Below, piece after piece: positions 1 through 5,566 of a stretch of DNA of 5,836 nucleotides. How positions within the stretch are numbered: the stretch's first letter is position 1; each line of letters opens with the position of its first letter. Source of the stretch: Micavibrio aeruginosavorus (GTDB lineage Bacteria > Pseudomonadota > Alphaproteobacteria > Micavibrionales > Micavibrionaceae); NCBI GenBank assembly GCA_003241285.1, contig QFOT01000135.1, forward strand, positions 1 to 5,836, written 5' to 3'. Both the position numbers and the translations under genes were made by a program. Below the pieces are notes generated by a model. It saw nothing but the letters and a program-made list of their open reading frames with translations. It made no database searches and was not told the origin of the DNA.

Positions 1-43
1 TAGATGGATATATGACATACGATAGAAACAAACCTCCAGTTTA

Positions 44-71
44 TGCTTCCATTCGTCATTATGTGGAAGCA
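44..71. repeat. 8-bp perfect inverted repeat
   Basis: TGCTTCCA (44-51) and TGGAAGCA (64-71) are perfect reverse complements around a 12-base loop. No T-run follows directly on either strand, so it is not a convincing intrinsic terminator. It may be a weak hairpin or a protein-binding dyad, or chance. Confidence 0.3.
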
Positions 72-239
72 AATATGACTCTATTGTTCTTCTTCGCGAT
101 TACGGTTAGCTGAACGTCATCTTCAAAAAAGGGCTGAATAAAAGAATATTTCTTATAAGCGGCGCTCCACTTATCTCTGTCAGGCACGCTTAGATGATTA
201 GTGTTAAGTATACTCAATATAACTTATGTCAAATTAATA

Positions 240-269
240 ATCATACCTTTGATTGATGGGCTTTGTCAA
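240..269 (-). promoter_or_regulatory. Minus-strand sigma-70-like promoter, target unknown
   Basis: Read on the minus strand, a perfect -35 hexamer TTGACA (269-264) is followed after 18 bases by TATGAT (245-240), five of six matches to the -10 consensus. Transcription would start near 233 and run towards the left edge. No clear gene lies within the visible region, so the target is either a small or decayed frame at 59-217 or something beyond the window. Its position next to the repeat array could mean it belongs to the same element remnant. Confidence 0.4.
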
Positions 270-274
270 AATTT

Positions 275-346
275 AAGGTGCCATTTAAGCTGAAAGAAAA
301 AGTGCCATCATGGACGTAAAAGAAAGCGCCATTAATTATGAGAAAT
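275..346. repeat. Three 24-bp direct repeats, possible IS21-type end
   Basis: Three units with the core AARGYGCCAT start at 275, 299 and 323; the GYGCCAT cores at 278, 302 and 326 are exactly 24 bases apart. Each unit ends in an A-rich stretch. Regular multiple repeats of this kind are a known property of the ends of IS21-family insertion sequences, where they are thought to bind the transposase. No istA or istB gene is visible beside it, so this would be an orphan end left after decay or deletion. The third unit overlaps the stop codon of the neighbouring minus-strand gene (336-338). An operator array is the main alternative. The periodicity is seen directly; the IS21 link is inference. Confidence 0.45.
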
Positions 347-878
347 TACAAAGAATCAATTCAAGCTCTCTTGTGTCTTTGCGCGCTTTGAAAGCCGCTC
401 TCAAATGAACGAGAATGTCCATCTGATTGGGATCCTTTAGTTTCTTCTTCCCAAAATCTAGGAAATCGTCCAATTGAAAGCTTTGAATATCGGGCGCATG
501 TCCAATGCTTAAAGCATTTTGCCAATGCCGATGCATATAGGATTCTATCTTTTGCACTTCTGCTGCGGTTAATTGTATCGCGCCAATTGTGCCATCTTCA
601 TTCAGTTTTTCTATGCGATCTTCTGTCAGGTTTTTCAGCAACGGCTCTGAACGTGAGTTTAACAATCCATCTCTAAGTTCTTGGATATTTTGAGGAATTT
701 CCCATTGGGCTTCCTGGCCATCTTTCTCACTACTTTGCCTCAATATAACCGCTACTGACCCTGATGAGATCATGCGATATAGAATAATCCCTGATTGTGG
801 CTTTAAAGGCTCAGATTTCGGCAACGGATGAGTGGTAAAAGCCCGGCGCAATATAGAAGTAATATCGTCTAAGTTCAT
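336..878 (-). CDS. Unknown protein, possible degenerate Nudix-like fold
   Basis: A 180-residue soluble protein with no signal peptide or membrane segment, starting at an ATG at 878 with only a weak purine stretch (AGAAAA) upstream. I do not recognise the family. Residues 28-63 run as SGIILYR, a short turn, VAVILRQ, then W59 and EIP, which is reminiscent of the first strands of Nudix hydrolases leading into a W-x-I-P-K-G-E segment. The Nudix box itself (Gx5Ex7REUxEExGU) is absent: after Q63 the sequence is charged, helical and leucine-rich. It is therefore either unrelated or a catalytically dead relative. The C-terminus (about residues 150-175) is rich in Lys, Arg and Leu. It is divergent from mazG with 60 bases between the starts. 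Its stop lies within a repeat unit, so the original C-terminus may have been replaced by element sequence. The frame is well supported; the Nudix idea is weak. Confidence 0.65.
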   Translation of the reverse strand: MNLDDITSILRRAFTTHPLPKSEPLKPQSGIILYRMISSGSVAVILRQSSEKDGQEAQWEIPQNIQELRDGLLNSRSEPLLKNLTEDRIEKLNEDGTIGAIQLTAAEVQKIESYMHRHWQNALSIGHAPDIQSFQLDDFLDFGKKKLKDPNQMDILVHLRAAFKARKDTRELELILCNFS

Positions 879-925
879 GTTTTTCTGGACTGCCTATACA
901 AAATGGTTACGCTGCTATTCTTTAA

Positions 926-930
926 AAGGA
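926..930 (+). promoter_or_regulatory. Ribosome binding site of mazG
   Basis: AAGGA lies eight bases before the ATG at 939 and fixes that start. The 60-base gap shared with the divergent gene (879-938) must hold promoters for both directions unless they lie in coding sequence, but I find no convincing -35/-10 pair in it. TATACA (895-900) and an extended-type TGCTATTCT (913-921) are partial -10 matches only. Confidence 0.7.
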
Positions 931-938
931 TCACATAA

Positions 939-1730
939 ATGGCGGCAATTGACGAACTCTTAAAGGTAATGGCACAGTTGCGCGATCCGAATGGCGGCTG
1001 CCCTTGGGATCTGGAGCAGGATTTCGCCAGCCTCGCGCCCTATGCCATTGAAGAGGCTTATGAAGTTCAGGATGCCATCAATAAAGGCGACATGGAGAAT
1101 TTCAAGGAAGAGCTCGGCGACCTTCTCCTTCAAGTGGTTTTCCAATCAGAAATGGCCCGCCAATTGGGTTTGTTTACTTTCGATGATGTTGCCAAAGGAA
1201 TCGCCGATAAAATGGTGTCGCGCCATCCGCATGTTTTCGGTGACGCCAGCGCAGAAACATCCGATGCCGTGCTTTCCCAATGGGACGATATAAAACAGGC
1301 CGAGAGGGGGCTTAAGTCCCTGCCCTTAAAAAGTATTTTGGATGAGGTCCCCGTTAATTTTCCAGCCCTCATGAGAGCACAGAAGCTGCAAAAGAAGGCT
1401 GCCAAGGTCGGTTTCGACTGGCCGGATGCCCAGCAAGTTTTTGATAAAATAGAAGAAGAAATTATTGAACTAAAACAGGAAATTAAAAGCCAATCTTCAA
1501 GCAATATAGAAGAAGAATTTGGTGATCTGCTTTTTGCTTTTGTTAATTTGGGGCGAAAATTAGGACTTGATTGCGAAACAGCCCTTATTAAGTGCAACCA
1601 AAAATTCTATAGGCGTTTCAATGGCATAGAGAATGAAGTTAAAGCAGAATCTAAACAAATGACGGATCTTAGCCTAGATGAACTGGAAGCTATATGGATT
1701 CGCCAGAAACTTAAAGAAAAGGTTGCTTAG
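939..1730 (+). CDS. mazG: Nucleoside triphosphate pyrophosphohydrolase MazG
   Basis: MazG hydrolyses canonical and damaged NTPs and dNTPs to the monophosphate and pyrophosphate in the cytoplasm. It is a house-cleaning enzyme of the all-alpha NTP pyrophosphatase fold and acts as a dimer. At 263 residues it has the same length as the E. coli protein. The N-terminal domain opens with the conserved LRDPNGGCPWD (14-24) and carries the metal-binding set E38-E39-x-x-E42 and E58-x-x-D61, followed by SRHPHVFGD (94-102). The C-terminal domain has a second complete set, E173-E174-x-x-E177 and E193-x-x-D196, so both catalytic sites look intact. The KxGFDW signature lies at 156-161. The ATG at 939 has a good ribosome binding site. 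In many alphaproteobacteria mazG sits near hfq and hflX in the same direction; here it faces hflX with two extra genes between them. Confidence 0.97.
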   Translation: MAAIDELLKVMAQLRDPNGGCPWDLEQDFASLAPYAIEEAYEVQDAINKGDMENFKEELGDLLLQVVFQSEMARQLGLFTFDDVAKGIADKMVSRHPHVFGDASAETSDAVLSQWDDIKQAERGLKSLPLKSILDEVPVNFPALMRAQKLQKKAAKVGFDWPDAQQVFDKIEEEIIELKQEIKSQSSSNIEEEFGDLLFAFVNLGRKLGLDCETALIKCNQKFYRRFNGIENEVKAESKQMTDLSLDELEAIWIRQKLKEKVA

Positions 1731-1740
1731 TTATATTTTC

Positions 1741-1776
1741 TTGACATATGTAAATAATCTATTCTAGATATGTCAA
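1741..1776. promoter_or_regulatory. Perfect 9-bp inverted repeat abutting a start codon
   Basis: TTGACATAT (1741-1749) and ATATGTCAA (1768-1776) are perfect reverse complements separated by 18 bases, and the second arm ends directly at the ATG at 1777. The left arm begins with a consensus -35 hexamer TTGACA, but no good -10 lies 16-18 bases on (CTAGAT at 17). It could be an operator for a dimeric regulator or an RNA hairpin that limits translation of the lipoprotein gene. No T-run follows, so it is not a standard mazG terminator. Confidence 0.5.
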
Positions 1777-2364
1777 ATGAAAAAACCGTCTCCTTTCACC
1801 TGTTTTAAAGTAGCTGCGCTTGGCTTAGCCGTTCAGCAAATAGCAAGCTGCAGCTTGCGTAACCAGCTTAACCCGCAAGCAGATATTAATGTGGTATCGA
1901 ATTGTGAAATTTGGGCCAACTCCGGCAAGCGAATATTGATATCCAATCATCCGGAAGCTTCAGATCTTAAGCGCATCCACAAGACTATTCCAGCTAAAGA
2001 CTATAAAGATGTTTCCCGTCTTTGCATTGATTATATAAGCGAGAACCAGAGTTCTGAACTATACAGTTTACGCCTCAACTTTTATGAGCTGATAAACGGT
2101 CAAGTCTACAAACCTTTGATCACGGGCGCCTCTACCTATCGCTTGGATATAACAGGCCGCATGGTGATCTCGGATGCACGGCTGGGCAACAAATGGAAGA
2201 TGTCAGACGCCATCACGGATATTAAACAACACGAAGCGATGCTCGATGGACTGGAATCCGCTAACCGTAAAGGCAGAAGATCTTCGGAAGAAAGAGCGGC
2301 TCAAGATATAGCCTCCAAGAGCGCGACCTATACAGTGAAAGCGGCAATGGGGGGATGGAAATGA
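1777..2364 (+). CDS. Predicted lipoprotein of unknown function
   Basis: A 195-residue protein whose N-terminus looks like a lipoprotein signal: Lys2-Lys3, a hydrophobic stretch at about residues 12-19, and the lipobox I22-A23-S24-C25, predicting lipidation at Cys25. Ser at +2 would favour outer-membrane sorting by the usual Lol rule in species that follow it. The mature part has two cysteines, C43 (in VVSNCEI) and C83 (in VSRLCIDY), which could form a disulfide in the periplasm. The C-terminal third (about 145-190) is charged and probably helical. I do not recognise the family. It appears distantly related to the next gene product, which has the same CEI motif and a comparably placed second cysteine. 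No Shine-Dalgarno sequence precedes the ATG; the upstream sequence is the arm of an inverted repeat. It overlaps the next gene by four bases (ATGA), so the two are almost certainly translated together. Confidence 0.8.
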   Translation: MKKPSPFTCFKVAALGLAVQQIASCSLRNQLNPQADINVVSNCEIWANSGKRILISNHPEASDLKRIHKTIPAKDYKDVSRLCIDYISENQSSELYSLRLNFYELINGQVYKPLITGASTYRLDITGRMVISDARLGNKWKMSDAITDIKQHEAMLDGLESANRKGRRSSEERAAQDIASKSATYTVKAAMGGWK

Positions 2365-3131
2365 CATATATCGTAGCATTTCGCGAGGCCCCCAAGGCTA
2401 TTAAGCTGGACCAGGAGCCTTTGGAACTGACCGCTCAAATGGAATGTCCCGAAGTTCAAGAGAAAAAGCCTGAACTTTCCTCAAAGCCAAAATTCTCCCT
2501 GAGAGAGAACCTGAAATCATTCTTATTTTATTCCGCCATTGCCGGGAGCGCGGCGGCAATAAATCATGGCGATCTTTGGATCGAAACAAATTATGGCGAC
2601 CGCGCTAATTGGCAAGTTAGTGCGCATTGTGAAATTAGCGGGCCTCTTATGAAAGGGCAGAATGTCGATGATATTCAATCCTTAAGCTATCATTTTACAA
2701 ATGATCCGCAATACAAGGCGCACCCTGCTACGGATTTAGTGATCACTCATAGTCCTCGGGACGCTTTCCTGAAATGCAACGAGGTCCTGCACCGTAAAGG
2801 GTTTGAGCTTTGGAATCTGGAGGCCAGTTTCTCTAAATCCATTCCCGGAGTGGCTGGCATGGATGGCAAGAAGAGTTCGCCGATTGCATCAAGTTTCTTC
2901 CAGCTTGGTCTTGGCGATGATAAATACGCAGCAGATAACCTTGAGCGTTTATCGCGGGAGTCGCTTAATCTTTCCCTTTTGTGGAAAGGCATAGCTTTCT
3001 CGGACGACTGGTATCTGAAAAAACAACTAGATGCCAAGCAGTGGCAGGCTAAGCAGCAACAAGCTGTAAATCAGAAAATAAATGAAGTGCGGATTTCATT
3101 GGCCAATAATATCATGCCTAAATCTCCGTAG
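2361..3131 (+). CDS. Predicted membrane-anchored or secreted protein, unknown
   Basis: I choose the ATG at 2361, giving 256 residues. It overlaps the upstream stop as ATGA and has a G-run (2349-2354) six bases before it; an ATG at 2355 would directly abut that run. Residues 1-50 are hydrophilic and rich in Glu, Lys and Pro. They are followed by one hydrophobic segment at about 51-67 (FLFYSAIAGSAAAI), best read as a signal anchor, or as a late signal peptide if translation starts at a downstream ATG (2439). The rest would be periplasmic. It contains QVSAHCEIS around C90 and a second cysteine C139 (AFLKCNEV) followed by an E-L-W-N-L-x-x-x-F pattern. This resembles the upstream lipoprotein (CEI, second Cys, E-L-Y-S-L-x-x-x-F), suggesting an old tandem duplication. 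The C-terminus (about 215-245) is Gln/Lys/Ala-rich and helical. The family is not recognised and no catalytic motif is evident. Confidence 0.78.
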   Translation: MTYIVAFREAPKAIKLDQEPLELTAQMECPEVQEKKPELSSKPKFSLRENLKSFLFYSAIAGSAAAINHGDLWIETNYGDRANWQVSAHCEISGPLMKGQNVDDIQSLSYHFTNDPQYKAHPATDLVITHSPRDAFLKCNEVLHRKGFELWNLEASFSKSIPGVAGMDGKKSSPIASSFFQLGLGDDKYAADNLERLSRESLNLSLLWKGIAFSDDWYLKKQLDAKQWQAKQQQAVNQKINEVRISLANNIMPKSP

Positions 3132-3151
3132 ATATTAGCCTTATAAAGCAA

Positions 3152-4459
3152 CTAAACCGCTTTTACTTTCGCGTCCGGAAACTGGTTCTGGAATTTTTTC
3201 AGGTCCACGGGTTCTATAGCGACTGTTAAAGTCAGCTTATCCTCCTTCGCCTGTTTCTTTACGATTTCAGCATTTGCATAGAGCCATGACAAGGCTTTCC
3301 CCTGCCCGGCATTCAGGCCGATCTTTACTGTTTCACGTTTGACAGAAACAATATCTTCTATCGCCGATAATAGTTTGGGAAGGTTCTTTTTCTTAAGTGC
3401 GGAAATACCGATTTGCGGACCATTGAAATCACGATAGATACGCGGGCGTTCGTCGTCAGCAAGATCGATCTTATTGAGGACTTCGACAATGCGTGGGTCG
3501 GCGGTGTAATCGATCCCAAGATCAGAGAGAACGCGAATAACGTCTTCGCGCTGCGAGTCCGTATCTTCGGAACTGATATCGCGCACATGTAAGATGACAT
3601 CCGCATATTGCACTTGCTCCAGCGTGGCGCGGAAAGCTTCGACAAGATGCGTCGGCAAATCGGCGATAAAGCCGACCGTATCGGACATTATAACCATCTG
3701 TGCGTTCGGCAGTTTCAATCTGCGCAGCGTTGGATCAAGTGTGGCGAAACGCAGATCTTCGGCAAAGACATCAGCGCCGGTGAGTGTGTTGAACAATGTC
3801 GATTTGCCCGCATTGGTGTAGCCGACAAGGGCGACAATCGGGAACGGGACTTTGAGGCGGTTCTGGCGGCTTAAATCTCGCGTGCGCCTGACTTCGATCA
3901 ATTGCTTCTTCAGGCGATTGATCTTCTCATCGATCATCCGGCGGTCGAGTTCCAGCTGGGTTTCACCGGGACCACCGAGGAAGCCGCCCCCTGCTCTCTG
4001 GCGTTCAAGGTGAGTCCATGATTTAACAAGGCGCGAGCGCTGATAATTCAGCGCGGCGAGGTCAACTTGTATCTTGCCTTCCTTGGTCTGGGCACGCTCA
4101 CCGAAGATTTCAAGGATAAGGCCAGTGCGGTCGATGACCTTGACGTTCCATAGTTTCTCGAGATTGCGCTGTTGCACCGGCGAAAGGTTGAAATTGACTA
4201 TAACGACTGTCGGCTCCAGCTCCTCAATCGCCTCATCCAGTGTCTCGCATGCGCCTTTGCCAAAGAGCGTGCCGGGTTCTATTGAGTAGACATTGACGGC
4301 ACGCATATCGAGAACGTCGAGGCTAATGGCGTGTGCAAGGCCTTCCGCCTCTTCAAGCTCACTCTCCAAGCTTCGCTCGAAACTACGTGCTTTTACTGCC
4401 GATCTTTGCTTAAAAACCGGGTGGACGATAAGACAGGTGATTTGGGTTGATTTTGCCAT
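3152..4459 (-). CDS. hflX: Ribosome-associated GTPase HflX
   Basis: HflX is a TRAFAC-class GTPase that binds the 50S subunit and splits stalled or stressed ribosomes. The 435-residue product has the HflX N-terminal domain (about 1-180) with the glycine-rich GGPGETQLExDRR segment (162-174), then a coiled linker (about 175-200). The G domain follows, with all motifs intact: G1 GYTNAGKS (213-220), G2 FATLDPT (238-244), G3 DTVGF (260-264), G4 NKID (329-332) and G5 SAL (353-355). The ATG at 4459 is preferred. A longer frame back to a TTG at 4534 would add 25 residues encoded by a dispersed repeat, including an Arg-rich tract unlike HflX. Upstream, GGGGA at 4473-4469, nine bases before the ATG, is the likely ribosome binding site and lies inside the repeat. 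It is co-directional with hfq, 84 bases downstream of it, and converges with the exported-protein gene across a 20-base gap. Confidence 0.96.
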   Translation of the reverse strand: MAKSTQITCLIVHPVFKQRSAVKARSFERSLESELEEAEGLAHAISLDVLDMRAVNVYSIEPGTLFGKGACETLDEAIEELEPTVVIVNFNLSPVQQRNLEKLWNVKVIDRTGLILEIFGERAQTKEGKIQVDLAALNYQRSRLVKSWTHLERQRAGGGFLGGPGETQLELDRRMIDEKINRLKKQLIEVRRTRDLSRQNRLKVPFPIVALVGYTNAGKSTLFNTLTGADVFAEDLRFATLDPTLRRLKLPNAQMVIMSDTVGFIADLPTHLVEAFRATLEQVQYADVILHVRDISSEDTDSQREDVIRVLSDLGIDYTADPRIVEVLNKIDLADDERPRIYRDFNGPQIGISALKKKNLPKLLSAIEDIVSVKRETVKIGLNAGQGKALSWLYANAEIVKKQAKEDKLTLTVAIEPVDLKKFQNQFPDAKVKAV

Positions 4460-4463
4460 TATC

Positions 4464-4533
4464 TGCTTTCCCCGTGAAAGCGGGGACCTGATTGGGCGTG
4501 GCTGCAAAGATCCCCGCCTTCGCGGGGAAAACA
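4464..4533. repeat. REPIN-like palindromic element, copy 1
   Basis: This 70-bp element lies between hfq and hflX. Read on the minus strand it begins TGTTTTCCCCGCG and ends CACGGGGAAAGCA. The two arms are inverted repeats of each other, and each arm is itself a short hairpin: CCCCGC-GAAG-GCGGGG on the hfq side and TCCCCG-loop-CGGGGA on the hflX side. It matches a second element at 5550-5612 arm for arm, with a different central spacer. This layout is that of a REP doublet or REPIN. It fills nearly all of the 84-base hfq-hflX gap, so it would form strong structure in the bicistronic mRNA and could affect processing or the hfq-to-hflX expression ratio. Confidence 0.85.
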
Positions 4534-4543
4534 ATGTAGAGAG

Positions 4544-4819
4544 TTACTCTGCAGAAGAAGCGCCTTCTTCAACGTTGGTTTCGCCGGACTCATATAATGT
4601 CAGCGGGCCAGTCGGCATGATGGTCGAAATAGCATGTTTGTAGACAAGCTGAACATGGGTTTCGCGGCGGAGCAGCAGCGAGAAATTATCGAACCATGTA
4701 ACAACGCCCTGAAGCTTTACACCGTTGACGAGGAATACAGTGACAGTGTGCTTGTCTTTGCGAATTTTGTTGAGGAACACGTCCTGAATATTTTGTACTT
4801 TTTCTGATTTTTCGGCCAT
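4544..4819 (-). CDS. hfq: RNA chaperone Hfq
   Basis: Hfq is the hexameric Sm-like RNA chaperone that pairs small RNAs with mRNAs. The 91-residue protein has the standard core at 9-69: QNIQDVFLN (proximal-face residues Q12 and D13), a basic rim R20-K21-D22-K23, the Sm1 motif around VNGVKLQG (31-38), W42-F43-D44-N45-F46, and the Sm2 signature YKHAIS (60-65) with K61 and H62 at the poly-U binding site. A short acidic tail (about 70-91, rich in Glu and Ser) follows, unlike the long tail of E. coli Hfq. The start is fixed by AAGGA eight bases upstream. It lies 38 bases after the HAD phosphatase stop and 84 bases before hflX, all in one direction. A likely own promoter and an A-rich leader are listed separately. 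Confidence 0.98.
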   Translation of the reverse strand: MAEKSEKVQNIQDVFLNKIRKDKHTVTVFLVNGVKLQGVVTWFDNFSLLLRRETHVQLVYKHAISTIMPTGPLTLYESGETNVEEGASSAE

Positions 4820-4848
4820 GAAACTCGTCCTTTTTTTGTTTTTTCTTG
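4820..4848 (-). promoter_or_regulatory. A-rich hfq leader, possible Hfq autoregulation site
   Basis: Read on the minus strand, the leader contains AAGAAAAAACAAAAAAAGGA (4847-4828), so an adenine-rich tract runs directly into the Shine-Dalgarno AAGGA (4832-4828). Several consecutive A-R-N triplets can be read here, the motif bound by the distal face of Hfq. Binding would cover the ribosome binding site and repress translation. Hfq autocontrol at its own mRNA is known in E. coli and Sinorhizobium meliloti; that it happens through this tract is inference. Confidence 0.45.
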
Positions 4849-4854
4849 AGGCGG

Positions 4855-4883
4855 ACCTTATCGGAGATTAAATATGGTATCAA
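4855..4883 (-). promoter_or_regulatory. Predicted hfq promoter within HAD gene 3' end
   Basis: Minus strand: TTGATA (4883-4878, five of six to the -35 consensus), a 17-base spacer, then TAAGGT (4860-4855), which keeps the T1, A2 and T6 positions of the -10 box. The -10 box begins with the TAA stop codon of the phosphatase gene. The start would be near 4848, giving a leader of about 29 bases. hfq could thus be transcribed independently of the upstream gene. Confidence 0.4.
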
Positions 4884-5529
4884 GCTGTTTTCCCAAGCTT
4901 TCGCAGCTGTCCGCGACGAAATCAGGCTCATATTTCATAGCGTTTTCTAATGTACCAAAGCCATGCGAAATAAAGACTTTTTTGCAGCCGTAATTAGCGG
5001 CAAATTCGAGGTCAATTTCCGTATCACCCACATACCAGATTTCCAGATTCTCTAAAGGAAGGCCCATCTCATTAAGGGCGATTTCCATGACCTCAGGGGA
5101 TGGCTTGTCATGATTGCCGCGCCCTGCCCCGACAACGGCAGTGAAATAATCCTGCCAGCCGAGATGCTCGACTTCTTTTTTTAAGTAGGCATCGCGCTTA
5201 TTACTAATAACGCCGAGCGGGATTTTTTTTGATTTCAGCATAGAAAGAAAATTATCGACGCCGTTCATTTTGCCAAGCTGCTCCAGGTGATTGGCCTCGA
5301 TAGAGCGGTAATAAATTTCGAGCGCTTTATCTTCACGTCCGGGAAAAATTTCGGGAAAAATCTCGCGGGCAGATTTGCGGATATTCTGCTTGGCTTCATC
5401 AAGCGTCCATGTCGGCATGCCGAATTCGACGAAGATGTCGTTATAGGCTTTGGTGAGGACGTGGATCGTATCGACCAGCGTGCCGTCCCAGTCGAATAAT
5501 ATGGCGTCGGGTTTTTGAAGGAGGTTCAT
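4858..5529 (-). CDS. HAD-family phosphatase, phosphoglycolate phosphatase-like
   Basis: A 223-residue soluble hydrolase of the haloacid dehalogenase superfamily. All four motifs are intact: motif I DWDGTLVDT (13-21), with nucleophile D13 and acid/base D15; motif II S109 in VISNK; motif III K142 in the DKPSPEV segment; motif IV GDTEID (168-173), with metal ligands D169 and D173. Residues about 22-90 form a helical C1-type cap, placing it with the Gph/PGP and pyrophosphatase-like phosphatases. The length matches that group. The exact substrate (2-phosphoglycolate, pyrophosphate or a sugar phosphate) cannot be read from the sequence, so I give no symbol. There is no Shine-Dalgarno before the ATG at 5529, but a perfect TATAAT lies nine bases upstream, suggesting a leaderless mRNA. 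It precedes hfq by 38 bases and may be co-transcribed with it. Confidence 0.93.
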   Translation of the reverse strand: MNLLQKPDAILFDWDGTLVDTIHVLTKAYNDIFVEFGMPTWTLDEAKQNIRKSAREIFPEIFPGREDKALEIYYRSIEANHLEQLGKMNGVDNFLSMLKSKKIPLGVISNKRDAYLKKEVEHLGWQDYFTAVVGAGRGNHDKPSPEVMEIALNEMGLPLENLEIWYVGDTEIDLEFAANYGCKKVFISHGFGTLENAMKYEPDFVADSCESLGKQLDTIFNLR

Positions 5530-5537
5530 GTTTGCCG

Positions 5538-5566
5538 ATTATACACATCTGCTCTCCCCATGGAAA
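5538..5566 (-). promoter_or_regulatory. Predicted promoter of HAD gene, near-leaderless
   Basis: Minus strand: a perfect TATAAT (5543-5538) with, 17 bases upstream, TTTCCA (5566-5561, four of six to TTGACA). The predicted start is near 5531, only about two bases before the ATG at 5529, which agrees with the missing Shine-Dalgarno. The -35 box lies inside the degenerate arm of REPIN-like copy 2, so the repeat seems to have contributed part of the promoter. Confidence 0.5.

Larger units (their letters stand above)
1..335. other. Gene-poor region at left edge
   Basis: No convincing coding sequence is visible in these 335 bases on either strand. The longest candidates are a 33-residue plus-strand frame starting at 12 and a 42-residue minus-strand frame (59-187) that needs a GTG start. 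Neither has a clear ribosome binding site or a recognisable product. The region is AT-rich and holds an 8-bp inverted repeat, a minus-strand promoter-like sequence and a 24-bp-period repeat array, each listed separately. It may be decayed mobile-element or gene debris, which is inference. Confidence 0.6.

Noticed and set aside
12..113. Plus-strand frame of 33 residues with a hydrophobic end
   Set aside because: Too short, no ribosome binding site and no recognisable family; likely chance.
59..217. Small minus-strand frame (42 residues from GTG at 187, or about 52 from TTG at 217) after the predicted promoter
   Set aside because: It needs a non-ATG start, has no clear ribosome binding site and has no recognisable motif. 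It may be a decayed gene, but the sequence alone does not support a call.
225..1778. Shared 10-mer TATGTCAAAT at 225-234 and 1769-1778 as a common operator
   Set aside because: Only one arm of the 1741-1776 dyad is matched, and a 10-base match in AT-rich DNA is weak evidence.
2355..3131. Start of the second exported protein at the ATG at 2355
   Set aside because: The G-run that serves as ribosome binding site directly abuts this ATG. The ATG at 2361 has a proper gap and the common ATGA overlap with the preceding stop.
3145..3163. Hairpin AAAGC / GCTTT with following T residues at the convergent junction, as a terminator
   Set aside because: The stem is only five base pairs, mostly A-T, and overlaps the hflX stop. 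It is too weak to call.
4464..4533. GC-rich hairpins after hfq as an intrinsic terminator
   Set aside because: The stems are strong but no U-run follows on the transcribed strand, and the same structure recurs at 5550-5612 as a dispersed repeat.
3152..4534. HflX read as a 460-residue protein starting at 4534
   Set aside because: The start would be TTG, and the 25 added residues are encoded by a dispersed palindromic repeat. The ATG at 4459 gives a normal HflX N-terminus.
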